Notes under the pieces: model-generated
What the model saw: the letters and a program-made list of their open reading frames with translations, nothing else
The model's database searches: none
What the model was told of the DNA's origin: nothing
Part shown: positions 16,678-25,732 of the stretch, piece after piece
Layout of the letters: the number at the start of each line of letters is the position of its first letter
How positions within the stretch are numbered: position 1 is the first letter of the stretch
Position numbers and translations under genes: made by a program
Assembly (NCBI RefSeq): GCF_008011855.1
Contig: NZ_VOUX01000005.1
Location: forward strand, 124,001 to 188,000
From: Serratia bockelmannii
GTDB taxonomy: Bacteria; Pseudomonadota; Gammaproteobacteria; Enterobacterales; Enterobacteriaceae
DNA length: 64,000 nucleotides
Direction: 5' to 3'

Positions 16678-17435
16678 GGGCGTTTTTCCTTTTGATAGTT
16701 CCGACAGGCGGTGATGAAACCATCAAACAACAGGCGCGACAGGGCATACTCGTCGCTGTTCCACTCGGGGTGCCACTGCACGCCGAGCGCGAAAGGCTGA
16801 TCGCGCACGCTGATCGCCTCCACCAGCCCGTCAGCGGCGTGCGCCTCGATGCGAACGCTCGCGCCCAGGGTTTTGGCACCCTGGCCGTGCAGCGAGTTCA
16901 CCCAGAATCTGTTGCAATCCGGTATCAGTTGTGAAAGCAGCCCCCCTTCCTGAACGATGACTTCGTGGGCGGGGGCGTATTGCTGTTCCAGCGGCAGATC
17001 GTGATCTTCACGATGCTCCAGCAGCTCGGGCAGTTCGTACAGGCGGCGATGCAGGGTGCCTTGAGTGGCGACCACCATTTCCTGCATGCCGCGGCAAATG
17101 GCGAAAAGGGGAATGCGCCTGTCGAATGCCTGGCGGATCAGCGCCAGGCTCAACGCGTCTCGGCCAGGATCGGCGTCAGGCTCATCGCCGTTTTCACCAT
17201 AAAGGTGCGGCTGCACATTACTGGGGCTGCCCGGCAGCAAAATGCCGTCGAGGCGCGGCAGCAGTTCCGCCAGCATTTCCGGCTCCGCCAGCGCGTGCGG
17301 CAGGGCGATCGGCAAGCCGCCGGCGGTGATAACGGCATTCAGGTACTTTTCTTGCAAGGTCTGTGTGAGGTGCCCGTTTAACCTATACCTGCACATGATG
17401 ACGCCAATGACTGGTCTGTTAAATATATTGTCCAT
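16674..17435 (-). CDS. puuD: gamma-glutamyl-GABA hydrolase
   Basis: A 253-residue class I glutamine-amidotransferase-like hydrolase. The nucleophile C114 lies in FAICRGMQE, with H222 and E224 in VQWHPEWNSDE completing the triad. LPGSPSNVQPHLYGENGDEPDADPGRD is the PuuD-specific block. It releases GABA and glutamate from gamma-glutamyl-GABA. First gene of the leftward operon puuD-puuR-puuC-puuB, divergent from puuA. Confidence 0.95.
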   Translation of the reverse strand: MDNIFNRPVIGVIMCRYRLNGHLTQTLQEKYLNAVITAGGLPIALPHALAEPEMLAELLPRLDGILLPGSPSNVQPHLYGENGDEPDADPGRDALSLALIRQAFDRRIPLFAICRGMQEMVVATQGTLHRRLYELPELLEHREDHDLPLEQQYAPAHEVIVQEGGLLSQLIPDCNRFWVNSLHGQGAKTLGASVRIEAHAADGLVEAISVRDQPFALGVQWHPEWNSDEYALSRLLFDGFITACRNYQKEKRP

Positions 17436-17450
17436 GCTATCCCCTTGGTA

Positions 17451-17604
17451 CGTTCGAAATTATGAACGATAAGCTTCTCCACCGCCGATTTCGTTCAATA
17501 TTCTATAAATCTAGCAGTCGATTGGGCAATATTCAAACCAAAAGTAACACTTGCAAAACAAATTTGTTTCATCTACGTTTCATTTGTGGGCATTATATTG
17601 AACA
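17451..17604. promoter_or_regulatory. divergent puuD/puuA promoter with PuuR operator candidates
   Basis: Three sites resemble the E. coli PuuR recognition sequence AAAATATAATGAACA. The inverted pair CGTTC-N8-GAACG is at 17451-17468. TCGTTCAATATTCTAT is at 17491-17506 (reverse orientation). GCATTATATTGAACA is at 17590-17604 (11 of 15 positions). A perfect 14-bp palindrome AAACAAATTTGTTT at 17556-17569 is unexplained. The alignment is by eye; the region surely holds the two divergent promoters. Confidence 0.55.
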
Positions 17605-17654
17605 ATACGGTCAATAAACATCGACGACAGCAAAACACAAACGGCGGGTGAACC

Positions 17655-19073
17655 ATGCAGACCAACATCGTAGAAGTGGAAAACTTTGTTCAGCACAGTG
17701 AAGAGAGACGAAGTAGCGCGTTCCAGCGCGAAGTGAAGAAGTATCTGGAACGTTATCCGTTAACCCAACATGTCGACGTACTGTTGACCGACCTGAACGG
17801 CAGCTTCCGCGGCAAACGCATCCCGGTCGGCGGCCTGAACAAACTGGAGAAGGGCTGTTACTTCCCGGCGTCGGTATTTGCGATGGATATTCTCGGCAAC
17901 GTGGTGGAAGAGGCCGGGTTGGGGCAGGAGTTGGGCGAGCCGGATCACGTATGCGTGCCGGTACCGGGCACGCTGACGCCGTCGGCGGCGGACCCGCAAT
18001 ATATCGCGCAGGTGCTGCTCACCATGTTGGATGAAGATGGCACTCCCTTTGACGTTGAACCGCGCAATGTGCTGAACCGAGTGTGGCAGCGTTTGCGTCA
18101 GCGCGGGCTTTCCCCCGTGGTAGCGGTAGAGTTGGAGTTCTATCTCATCGATCGTCAACGTGACGCGGAAGGCTATCTGCAGCCGCCGTGCGCGCCGGGC
18201 ACGCAAGAACGCAACACCCAAAGCCAGGTGTACTCCGTCGATAACCTGAACCATTTCGCCGATGTGCTGAGCGAGATCGACGAACTGGCGCGTTTGCAGG
18301 GCATTCCGGCGGACGGCGCGGTGGCGGAGGCGTCGCCGGGGCAGTTCGAGGTCAACCTGCATCATACTGATGATGTGCTGCAGGCCTGCGATCACGCGCT
18401 GGCGCTGAAGCGGCTGGTGCGCATGGTGGCCGAGAACCACAATATGCAGGCGACTTTTATGGCCAAACCGTATGAGGAGCACGCCGGCAGCGGCATGCAC
18501 GTGCACATCAGCATGCTGAACGCGCAGGGCAACAACGTGTTCGCCGACGATGACGGCGAAGATTCGGCGCTGCTGAAACAGGCGCTGGCGGGCATGATCG
18601 CCCTGATGCCGTCTTCGATGGCGCTGCTGGCGCCGAACGTCAACGCCTACCGCCGCTTCCAGCCTGGCATGTATGTGCCGACCCAGGCTTCCTGGGGGCA
18701 TAACAACCGCACCGTGGCGCTGCGCATTCCCTGCGGCGATCGCGACAACCACCGCGTGGAGTATCGCGTGGCGGGCGCCGACGCCAATCCTTATCTGGTG
18801 ATGGCGACCATTCTGGCCGGCATCGTTTATGGCCTGGAAACCGCATTGCCGCTGCCTGAGCCGGTGACCGGCAACGGTCTGGAGCAGGACGGGCTACCGT
18901 TCCCGATCCGCCAGAGCGACGCGCTGTACGAGTTCGAACATCAGCCGGTGCTCAATGCATTGTTGGGCGAACGCTTCAGCCACGTCTATCTGGCCTGCAA
19001 AACTGATGAGCTGGTGCAGTTCGAGCGCCTGATCACCGAAACCGAAATCGAGTGGATGTTGAAAAACGCCTGA
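17655..19073 (+). CDS. puuA: gamma-glutamylputrescine synthetase
   Basis: A 472-residue glutamine-synthetase-like ligase. The GS signature blocks are present: an N-terminal beta-grasp region, AVELEFYLIDRQ (metal-binding Glu), GSGMHVHISM and NAYRRFQPGMYVPTQASWG, then VEYRVAGADANPYLVMA. It couples ATP to joining glutamate with putrescine, the first step of the Puu pathway. Length fits E. coli PuuA. It reads rightward from the divergent PuuR-controlled promoter, with puuP downstream on the same strand. Confidence 0.95.
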   Translation: MQTNIVEVENFVQHSEERRSSAFQREVKKYLERYPLTQHVDVLLTDLNGSFRGKRIPVGGLNKLEKGCYFPASVFAMDILGNVVEEAGLGQELGEPDHVCVPVPGTLTPSAADPQYIAQVLLTMLDEDGTPFDVEPRNVLNRVWQRLRQRGLSPVVAVELEFYLIDRQRDAEGYLQPPCAPGTQERNTQSQVYSVDNLNHFADVLSEIDELARLQGIPADGAVAEASPGQFEVNLHHTDDVLQACDHALALKRLVRMVAENHNMQATFMAKPYEEHAGSGMHVHISMLNAQGNNVFADDDGEDSALLKQALAGMIALMPSSMALLAPNVNAYRRFQPGMYVPTQASWGHNNRTVALRIPCGDRDNHRVEYRVAGADANPYLVMATILAGIVYGLETALPLPEPVTGNGLEQDGLPFPIRQSDALYEFEHQPVLNALLGERFSHVYLACKTDELVQFERLITETEIEWMLKNA

Positions 19074-19076
19074 TCC

Positions 19077-19381
19077 CGCTCACCCTGCGACTACCGCGCG
19101 CGTCCGGCGCATTTCATCGGCTCTCCTGTGGCCGGCGAGGCTGCGCGCTGCGGTACAGAATTTCTTCTATCACGGCGTACAGGACGCCGACGAGGAAATA
19201 ACCATGACTCAGTCAGCCCCCTGCGCAGACGTTTGTCTGTGCCGCAGTGCCTACGGGCCGGTCGCCGGCCGCCCGACAGCGATACCAACCCGTTTTTACC
19301 GCCGCCTGAGCAGCAGTTTCCCTGCGGCCTCTCTGAATGACGTTGCACGGTTGACAGCAGAGGACCAAGAGGGGAAATGCC
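19077..19381. other. 305-base gap between puuA and puuP
   Basis: GC-rich, with no strong terminator. A frame of 62 residues starts at 19204 (MTQSAPCADVCLCRSAYG) after GAGGAAATAACC and overlaps the puuP start, but its composition is unlike a normal protein and I see no homology. It might be a leader influencing puuP translation. GAGGGGAAATGCC is the ribosome site of puuP itself. Confidence 0.3.
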
Positions 19382-20752
19382 ATGACGATTAAAGCCATCG
19401 ACGGCGGCCCGGCGGGCAAACCGCAGCTGCGCAAATCCCTCAAGCTGTGGCAGGTGGTGATGATGGGCCTGGCCTATCTGACGCCGATGACGGTGTTTGA
19501 CACCTTCGGGATCGTCTCCGGCCTCACCGACGGCCATGTGCCGACCTCCTATCTGCTGGCGCTGGCCGGCGTGCTGTTCACCGCCATCAGCTATGGCAAA
19601 CTGGTGCGCCAGTTTCCCACCGCCGGCTCTGCCTATACCTATGCGCAGAAGGCGATCAACCCGCACGTCGGTTTTCTGGTGGGGTGGTCATCGCTGCTTG
19701 ATTATCTGTTCCTGCCGATGATCAATACGCTGCTGGCGAAGATTTACCTGACCGCGCTGTTCCCGGAAGTGCCGCCCTGGGTGTGGGTCGTGGGCTTCGT
19801 TATCCTTATCACCGCCATCAACCTGAAAAGCGTCAATCTGGTGGCCAACTTCAATACCCTGTTCGTATTGGCGCAGGTGGCGATCATTCTGGTGTTCATC
19901 TATCTGGTGGTGCGCGGCCTGCACAACGGCGAGGGGATGGGCACGGTGTGGAGCCTGCGGCCGTTCCTCAGCGAGAATGCGCACCTGCTGCCGATCATTA
20001 CCGGCGCCACTATCCTGTGCTTCTCGTTCCTCGGCTTCGACGCGGTGACTACGCTGTGCGAAGAGACGCCCGACGCCGCCAAGGTGATCCCGCGCGCCAT
20101 CTTCCTGACCGCGCTGTACGGCGGGGTGATCTTTATCAGCGTGTCGTTCTTCATTCAGCTGTTTTTCCCGTCCATTCAACGCTTTCACCAGCCCGACGCC
20201 GCGCTGCCGGAGATCGCGCTGTACGTCGGCGGCAAGCTGTTCCAGTCGATCTTCCTGTGCGTGACCTTCATCAACACGCTGGCCTCCGGCCTGGCGTCGC
20301 ACGCCAGCGTATCGCGCCTGCTGTACGTGATGGGGCGTGACAACGTGTTCCCGGAGAAATTCTTCGGCTATATCCACCCCAAATGGCGCACCCCGGCGCT
20401 GAACGTACTGATGGTCGGGCTGGTGGCGCTGTCAGCGCTGTCGTTCGATCTGGTGACCGCCACGGCGCTGATCAACTTTGGTGCGCTGGTAGCCTTTACC
20501 TTCGTTAACCTGTCGGTGATCAGCCACTTCTTCATTCGCGAAGGGCGCAACAAAAGCTGGAAGGATCGGTTCAACTTCCTGTTCCTGCCGTTGGTGGGGG
20601 CGCTGACGGTGGGGGTGCTGTGGCTGAACCTGGAGAAAAGCTCGCTGACCATGGGGCTGATCTGGGCGACACTGGGCTTCGGCTATTTGGCCTGGCTGAC
20701 CCGACGCTTTCGCCAGCCGCCGCCGCAGTTGGAGCGGCAACCGCAGCAATAA
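19382..20752 (+). CDS. puuP: putrescine importer
   Basis: A 456-residue amino acid-polyamine-organocation (APC) permease with about twelve spans. Long blocks match E. coli PuuP, such as [20 protein letters not shown] near the N-terminus, [19 protein letters not shown] and [20 protein letters not shown]. It takes up putrescine by proton motive force to feed PuuA. Separated from puuA by about 300 bases, it may have its own promoter. A good terminator follows. Confidence 0.94.
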   Translation: MTIKAIDGGPAGKPQLRKSLKLWQVVMMGLAYLTPMTVFDTFGIVSGLTDGHVPTSYLLALAGVLFTAISYGKLVRQFPTAGSAYTYAQKAINPHVGFLVGWSSLLDYLFLPMINTLLAKIYLTALFPEVPPWVWVVGFVILITAINLKSVNLVANFNTLFVLAQVAIILVFIYLVVRGLHNGEGMGTVWSLRPFLSENAHLLPIITGATILCFSFLGFDAVTTLCEETPDAAKVIPRAIFLTALYGGVIFISVSFFIQLFFPSIQRFHQPDAALPEIALYVGGKLFQSIFLCVTFINTLASGLASHASVSRLLYVMGRDNVFPEKFFGYIHPKWRTPALNVLMVGLVALSALSFDLVTATALINFGALVAFTFVNLSVISHFFIREGRNKSWKDRFNFLFLPLVGALTVGVLWLNLEKSSLTMGLIWATLGFGYLAWLTRRFRQPPPQLERQPQQ

Positions 20753-20758
20753 ATTCAC

Positions 20759-20785
20759 AGGCGGGAGTATCCCGCCTTTCTTTTT
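20759..20785 (+). terminator. intrinsic terminator after puuP
   Basis: AGGCGGGA (20759-20766), loop GTA, TCCCGCCT (20770-20777), then TTCTTTTT. Confidence 0.85.
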
Positions 20786-20843
20786 GGCACGTGCGGCAGT
20801 AGAGTGAAAAACCTGATAAAAAATAACCCATTGGACCTGTCTT

Positions 20844-21737
20844 ATGCCCGCTTTGCCCTCGCGTACCCGCGCCACGTTGTTCGGTTTGTTGGCCATTGTG
20901 CTGTGGAGCAGCGTGGTTGGCCTTATTCGCAGCGTCAGCGAAGGGCTGGGGCCGATCGGCGGCGCGGCGATGATCTACAGCGTCAGCGCGGTGTTTTTGC
21001 TGGTGGCGCTCGGCGTGCCGAAATGGCGCAGCTTTCCGCGACCTTATCTCATCGTCGGCAGCCTGCTGTTCGTCAGCTACGAGATCTGCCTGTCGCTGTC
21101 GCTCGGCTACGCCAATACCCGCCTGCAGGCGATAGAAGTGGGCATGATCAACTACCTGTGGCCCTGTTTCACCGTGCTGATGGCGCTGGCGCTCAACGGC
21201 CAAAAGGCGAAATGGTGGCTGCTGCCGGGGCTGCTGCTGTCGCTGTTCGGCATCGGCTGGATCATGAGCGGCGAGGGCGGCTGGTCACCGGCGCAGATGC
21301 TGGCCAACGTGCGCAGCAATCCGCTTAGCTATACGCTGGCGTTCAGCGGCGCGGTGATCTGGGCGCTGTATTGCAACCTGACCAAGAAGATTGCCCAAGG
21401 CAGCAACGGCGTAGTGCTGTTCATCGTGCTGACCGCGCTGGCGCTGTGGCTGAAGTATGCTTTCAGCGCGGAAAGCGGCATGCAGTTCAGCCTCGGCGTG
21501 ACCGTAACGCTGCTGTGCGCCGGGGTGGCGATGGGAGCAGGGTATGCCGCCTGGAACGTTGGCATTCTGCACGGTAACATGACGCTGCTGGCCACCGTCT
21601 CTTATTTCACCCCGGTGCTGTCGGCGGTGTTCGCCGCGCTGGTGTTGCATACCTCGCTGACCGCCAATTTCTGGCAGGGCGTAGCGATGGTCACGCTTGG
21701 CTCGCTGATCTGTTGGCGGGCAACTCGCGGAAATTAA
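20844..21737 (+). CDS. yddG: aromatic amino acid exporter, EamA/DMT family
   Basis: A 297-residue ten-span drug/metabolite transporter. Blocks such as LWSSVVGLIRSVSEGLGPIGG, SYEICLSLSLGYANTRLQA and YAAWNVGILHGNMTLLATVSYF match E. coli YddG, an exporter of aromatic amino acids and some toxic analogues whose structure established the EamA fold. The start at 20844 has only a weak GGAC ribosome site. It stands between the puuP terminator and a small unknown gene. Confidence 0.9.
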   Translation: MPALPSRTRATLFGLLAIVLWSSVVGLIRSVSEGLGPIGGAAMIYSVSAVFLLVALGVPKWRSFPRPYLIVGSLLFVSYEICLSLSLGYANTRLQAIEVGMINYLWPCFTVLMALALNGQKAKWWLLPGLLLSLFGIGWIMSGEGGWSPAQMLANVRSNPLSYTLAFSGAVIWALYCNLTKKIAQGSNGVVLFIVLTALALWLKYAFSAESGMQFSLGVTVTLLCAGVAMGAGYAAWNVGILHGNMTLLATVSYFTPVLSAVFAALVLHTSLTANFWQGVAMVTLGSLICWRATRGN

Positions 21738-21810
21738 CGGAAATTATCCGCCGTCGGCGCAATGTTGAACTAGAATTTAACTAGCCATGTTGCCTGAAGG
21801 AACGACGACG

Positions 21811-22083
21811 ATGAGAAGCGACATTCAATTTATTCAACAGCCTGAAATCGACGTGCATCACTATGAGCGCGGCGATACCGTGCGCCTGACCACGGCGAAT
21901 CTGCGGCACGAATATCAGCTCGACGTTTATATTTTGCGCCGCGACGACAAGCTGATTTACGGTTCGGTCGTCGCGGCGGCGCCCAAGACCGACATTCCGG
22001 TTGCCAACTGGGAGGTGAAAAACGGCGAAGAGGTGGCGTTCCGCCAGGAAAACATCGCCAAGGCGGTGCCGGCGGTAAACTGA
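21811..22083 (+). CDS. hypothetical protein, 90 aa
   Basis: Starts MRSDIQFIQQPEIDVHHYER with AAGGAA at 21797-21802 upstream of the ATG at 21811. Predicted to be a small beta-rich soluble protein (RLTTANLRHEYQLDVYILRRDDKLIYGSVV cut into strands). No cysteine, no signal, no recognised family. Convergent with the GlxA-type regulator, 2 bases between stops. Confidence 0.6.
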   Translation: MRSDIQFIQQPEIDVHHYERGDTVRLTTANLRHEYQLDVYILRRDDKLIYGSVVAAAPKTDIPVANWEVKNGEEVAFRQENIAKAVPAVN

Positions 22084-22085
22084 TC

Positions 22086-23066
22086 TCAGCTTTCGCGCCG
22101 CAGTTGTTTACCGAGAAACATTTTTCGATAGTCCGCCGGCGTTACCCCCAGCCGGCGGATAAATGCCCGCCGCATCAGCTCTGCACTGGAAAAACCGCAA
22201 TGCGCCGCCACCTGTTTTGGCGCCAATACGCCGAGTTCCAATAACCTGCGCGCTTCGGCGATGCGGGCTTCCTCGAGCCATTTAGCGGGAGAGGTGCCGA
22301 CCTCGTTGCCGAACAGCCTGCTGAAATGCCGCGGGGTGACGCCGGCGCGTTCCGCCAGGCTGGCTACGTTGTGCGGTAACCCGATATTGTCTATCGCCCA
22401 GCGTTGCACTTCCTGCAGCATTGAGCGCCCGGCCAGGGTCGCCTGTTCCCGATAGCTGAATTGCATCTGCCCGCCGGGACGGCGGAAAAACATCACCAGC
22501 TGGGCCGCGACCCGCTGCGCGATCTCACGCCCTAAATCGTCTTCCACCATTATCAGCGCCAGATCCAGCCCTGAGGTCACGCCAGCGGCAGTCTGCAGGC
22601 GCCCGTCACGCACATAAATGGCGTCTTTATCCACCGTGACCTGAGGATAGCGGCGACACAATTGATCGGCTACCGCCCAGTGGGTGGTGATTTGCCGCCC
22701 ATCCAACAGGCCGGCCTCCGCCAGCAGAAAAGCGCCGCTGCACACCGAGCCGTAGCGGCGAGTGCGGGGTACCACTCTGCGTAGCCAGTCCAGCGTGCGT
22801 GTTTCGCTTTCGCCGTCGGCGATACCCGGTGCACCGGCGATGAGCAACGTGTCGATCGCCTGTTCACGCCATTGGGTGATGGCGAGATCCGGCACGAGTT
22901 TGACGCCGGATGAGGACACGATCGGCGCCAGCGTCTTTCCGACTACCTGCAGATGATAGGCGGCATAGCCGGCTTGCAGATTGGCCTCGGCGAAAACATC
23001 CAGCGGACCGGAAACGTCCAGCAGCTGCACCTGTGGCACGGCGAGAATAGCGATGGTTTTACTCAT
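22086..23066 (-). CDS. GlxA family transcriptional regulator (DJ-1/PfpI plus AraC domains)
   Basis: A 326-residue fusion. Residues about 1-170 form a DJ-1/PfpI-like domain with the nucleophile-elbow cysteine in GSVCSGAFLLAEAG. Residues about 215-320 form an AraC/XylS DNA-binding domain with two helix-turn-helices (NVASLAERAGVTPRHFSRLF and PKQVAAHCGFSSAELMRRAF). Members regulate catabolic genes in response to small metabolites. It is divergent from the HD-domain gene 115 bases away, the most likely target. Confidence 0.88.
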   Translation of the reverse strand: MSKTIAILAVPQVQLLDVSGPLDVFAEANLQAGYAAYHLQVVGKTLAPIVSSSGVKLVPDLAITQWREQAIDTLLIAGAPGIADGESETRTLDWLRRVVPRTRRYGSVCSGAFLLAEAGLLDGRQITTHWAVADQLCRRYPQVTVDKDAIYVRDGRLQTAAGVTSGLDLALIMVEDDLGREIAQRVAAQLVMFFRRPGGQMQFSYREQATLAGRSMLQEVQRWAIDNIGLPHNVASLAERAGVTPRHFSRLFGNEVGTSPAKWLEEARIAEARRLLELGVLAPKQVAAHCGFSSAELMRRAFIRRLGVTPADYRKMFLGKQLRRES

Positions 23067-23181
23067 GGCATGCGATATCCCGATGGATGGGGGATGTCCC
23101 TAATCGTTGATTAATGGCAATTGAGGACATTCAGTGTAACGCCTAATCTAACCGGGTTCCAGACAACGGGAGAATCAAGTT

Positions 23182-23823
23182 ATGAGTTTAACCATCAACG
23201 GCATCAGCGTGCCGGATAGCGCGATGGCGCGTCAGGCGACCGAGTTAGTGCGCGACACCGAATCAGATCTGCTGTTTCACCACTCCAGCCGGGTGTATTA
23301 CTGGGCGGCGCTGGCGGGGCAGCAGCGCAAGCTGGTTTACGATCCTGAACTGCTGTACGTCGGCTGCTTGTTTCACGATATGGGACTGACGCACGATCAC
23401 TGCAGCTGCGACAAACGTTTCGAAGTGGATGGCGCCGATGCGGCGGCCGAGTTTTTACGCGGGCACGGGGTCAGCCGTCAGGATATCGATCGGGTATGGA
23501 CGGCGATCGCGTTACACACCACGCCGGGGATCCCGGAATACATGCACCCGCTGATTGCGCTGGTGACCGCGGGAGTAGAGATGGATGTGTTAGGGATCAA
23601 TTACCAGGGCTATGACGCGGCGCTGCGAGAGCAGGTAGTGGAGCTGCATCCCCGCGGGGCAAACTTCAAGGAAGCGATTATTCAGGCGTTTTACGACGGG
23701 ATTCGACATAAGCCGGACAGCACCTTCGGCAACGTCAAAGCGGACGTGCTGGCGGATAAGGAACCGAGCTTTGTTCGCGGTAATTTTTGCAGCCTCATTC
23801 GTCGTTCGATGTGGCCAGCGTGA
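23182..23823 (+). CDS. HD-domain phosphohydrolase-like protein
   Basis: A 213-residue protein with the metal-binding pattern of HD hydrolases: H33 in LLFHHSSRVYYWA, the H65-D66 pair in GCLFHDMGLTHDH and a later H in AIALHTTPGIPEYMHP. Similar proteins next to GlxA-type regulators are annotated as cyanamide-hydratase-like or general HD proteins; the substrate here is unknown. Divergence from the GlxA regulator suggests it is induced by a metabolite that the regulator senses. Confidence 0.78.
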   Translation: MSLTINGISVPDSAMARQATELVRDTESDLLFHHSSRVYYWAALAGQQRKLVYDPELLYVGCLFHDMGLTHDHCSCDKRFEVDGADAAAEFLRGHGVSRQDIDRVWTAIALHTTPGIPEYMHPLIALVTAGVEMDVLGINYQGYDAALREQVVELHPRGANFKEAIIQAFYDGIRHKPDSTFGNVKADVLADKEPSFVRGNFCSLIRRSMWPA

Positions 23824-24179
23824 TCGGCTGCCGCTTCTCTCTCGCCGGCGAGTTTTCGCCGGCATTTCCCGCTTGAATGCCGTACTCCTCTTCATTGCCG
23901 GTTGATGACAGTTGGCTCAAAAACTGCGCTAAAAATCGATGTGCATGACAAAAATCACAGCGAATGTGAATTTGAATGAAACATAATTTGACAAATGTGA
24001 ACGCAATCGATTACCTATTCGCGAAATGCGTAACTGGATCACAGATTCTTACAGTCAGTGGTTTCTATAATGCGCGCGTCATCCGAGTTTCTGTGTGAAG
24101 ACAACGCCAGGTGTCGGCAGACTCATTGTCATCTTTTCTAAACGGGCAGGAAATGGCCCTTTAAGCATGTGGTAATAAA
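23824..24179 (+). promoter_or_regulatory. tsx upstream region with CRP-site candidate
   Basis: The 356-base gap has no gene. At 23996-24011, TGTGA-ACGCAA-TCGAT matches the left half of the CRP consensus fully and the right half partly. A second TGTGA is at 23965 and a TCACA right half-site lies near 24040. E. coli tsx is driven by cAMP-CRP with CytR and DeoR, so a CRP/CytR promoter is expected here. Exact start sites cannot be set by eye. Confidence 0.5.
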
Positions 24180-25058
24180 ATGAAAAAAATAGCTCTCGCA
24201 GCAGGTGTACTGCTCGCAGCGTCTTACAGTGCATCATCAATGGCTGATAGCAAAGACAGTCAATATGTCTCCGACTGGTGGCACCAGAGCGTTAACGTGG
24301 TGGGCAGCTACCACACCCGTTTCGGACCGCAGCTGAATAACGACGTGTATCTCGAATACGAAGCCTTCGCCAAGAAAGACTGGTTCGACTTCTACGGTTA
24401 CGTTGACGTGCCGAAGTTCTTCGGCGTGGGCAATACCCCGGATCGCGGCATCTGGGACAAAGGCTCCCCGCTGTTTATGGAGATTGAACCGCGCTTCTCC
24501 ATCGACAAGCTGACCGGCACCGATCTGAGCTTCGGTCCGTTCAAAGAGTGGTACTTCGCCAACAACTACATCTATGACCTGGGCCACAACGCCGACGGTC
24601 GTCAAAACACCTGGTACATGGGTCTGGGCACCGATATCGACACCGGCCTGCCGATGAGCCTGTCGATGAACATCTATGCCAAATACCAGTGGGAAAACTA
24701 CCAGGCTGCCAACGAGAACAGCTGGGACGGTTACCGCTTCAAGGTGAAATACTTCGTGCCGCTGACCCAGGTGTGGGGCGGCAACCTGAGCTACATCGGC
24801 TTCACCAACTTCGACTTTGGTTCCGATCTGGGCAAGGACAGTGGTAACGCGATCAACGGCAAACAGCTGCGCACTAGCAACTCTATCGCCTCCAGCCACA
24901 TTTTGGCGCTGAACTACGATCACTGGCACTATTCTTTCGTGGCGCGTTATTTCCATAACGGCGGCCAGTGGCAGGATGGCGCGGATATCAACCTGCCACA
25001 GGGCCCGATCAAGTCTACCGGTTGGGGTTATTACCTCGTGGTCGGCTATAACTTCTGA
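24180..25058 (+). CDS. tsx: nucleoside-specific outer membrane channel
   Basis: A 292-residue outer membrane protein. A signal peptide ([20 protein letters not shown], cut about residue 22 after SSMA) precedes alternating beta strands of a 12-strand barrel ending in aromatic F, as in porins (VVGYNF). Blocks such as [19 protein letters not shown] and [19 protein letters not shown] identify Tsx. It lets nucleosides and deoxynucleosides cross the outer membrane at low concentration; in E. coli it is also a receptor for phage T6 and colicin K. Confidence 0.95.
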   Translation: MKKIALAAGVLLAASYSASSMADSKDSQYVSDWWHQSVNVVGSYHTRFGPQLNNDVYLEYEAFAKKDWFDFYGYVDVPKFFGVGNTPDRGIWDKGSPLFMEIEPRFSIDKLTGTDLSFGPFKEWYFANNYIYDLGHNADGRQNTWYMGLGTDIDTGLPMSLSMNIYAKYQWENYQAANENSWDGYRFKVKYFVPLTQVWGGNLSYIGFTNFDFGSDLGKDSGNAINGKQLRTSNSIASSHILALNYDHWHYSFVARYFHNGGQWQDGADINLPQGPIKSTGWGYYLVVGYNF

Positions 25059-25084
25059 TTTTCCGTGCTATCAGAAACAGAAAA

Positions 25085-25107
25085 CCCCGCCTGGCGGGGT
25101 TTTTTTG
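25085..25107. terminator. bidirectional intrinsic terminator after tsx
   Basis: CCCCGC (25085-25090), loop CTG, GCGGGG (25094-25099), seven to eight T residues on the plus strand and AAAA on the left side, so it can also stop the minus-strand gene ending at 25111. Confidence 0.85.
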
Positions 25108-25110
25108 TCA

Positions 25111-25290
25111 TCACTGTGCTTGTTCAACCGGGAGATGCTTCACCGGCATAAACAGCCTGCCTTTGATCACGTGACATTCATTATTTATCCAACTAATGAT
25201 TTGTTCACGGCTGACGCCTTCCGACTGCGCGTAACGATGAAGATCGCCGTTAAAGTGTCGAGTGATGTATTCCATGAGGGTCATTTGCAC
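25111..25290 (-). CDS. small helix-turn-helix-like protein, 59 aa
   Basis: The GTG at 25290 is favoured because GGAG lies 8 bases before it; an ATG at 25284 would be too far from that site. The middle (GDLHRYAQSEGVSREQIISWI) looks like a helix-turn-helix, followed by NNECHVIKGRLFMPVKHLP. It could be a small DNA-binding or phage-repressor-like protein, but no target is apparent. It shares a bidirectional terminator with tsx. Confidence 0.6.
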   Translation of the reverse strand: MQMTLMEYITRHFNGDLHRYAQSEGVSREQIISWINNECHVIKGRLFMPVKHLPVEQAQ

Positions 25291-25732
25291 GTCTTTTGCT
25301 CCTGAACGCCCACCCGTTGCCAGCCTGGCCACCGCGGGAGGTTGAGGTTTCTCAGACAGCGAATGTAAATTATCGGCAACTAAATCTCAACATAAAGCAC
25401 CAGATTGGGGCGACGGCGGCGGAAAAAAGAATCCCGCACGGAGAGGCGGGAAGTGTTCGCTATTATCATTATGGATGATAAGAATAAGATTTGAGGTGCG
25501 ACGAAAAAGAGCACGCTAACTCTTTTTTGTTACCTTCCCACGCTAGCGTAAGGCTTATTTTTCTTCAAGAAAAATCTGAGACAAGCATCGGCATTTTCGA
25601 GGCGTTTTGCGTTGAGACAAGGTTTGAAAGCGAATGCCGTAAAAGCGCGCCGTTATCTCGGAGTTTTCCTTATACTTTGTCTGGAAAAGGCTAGCTATAG
25701 TCAACAGAGTCACGCACGCAGGAATACACAAC
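25291..25732. other. 442-base intergenic region with hairpins and a Fur-box-like sequence
   Basis: No gene is evident. Items seen: TCCCGC-ACGGAGAG-GCGGGA at 25432-25451, which on the minus strand is followed by ATTCTTTTTT like a terminator; ATTATCATTAT at 25462-25472, which in reverse reads close to the Fur consensus GATAATGATAAT; AAAAAGAG-CACGCTAA-CTCTTTTTT at 25504-25528; a 10-bp palindrome ACGCTAGCGT at 25540-25549; and ATTTTTCTT-C-AAGAAAAAT near 25558. The cigR-like gene promoter must be in the right part. Confidence 0.4.
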
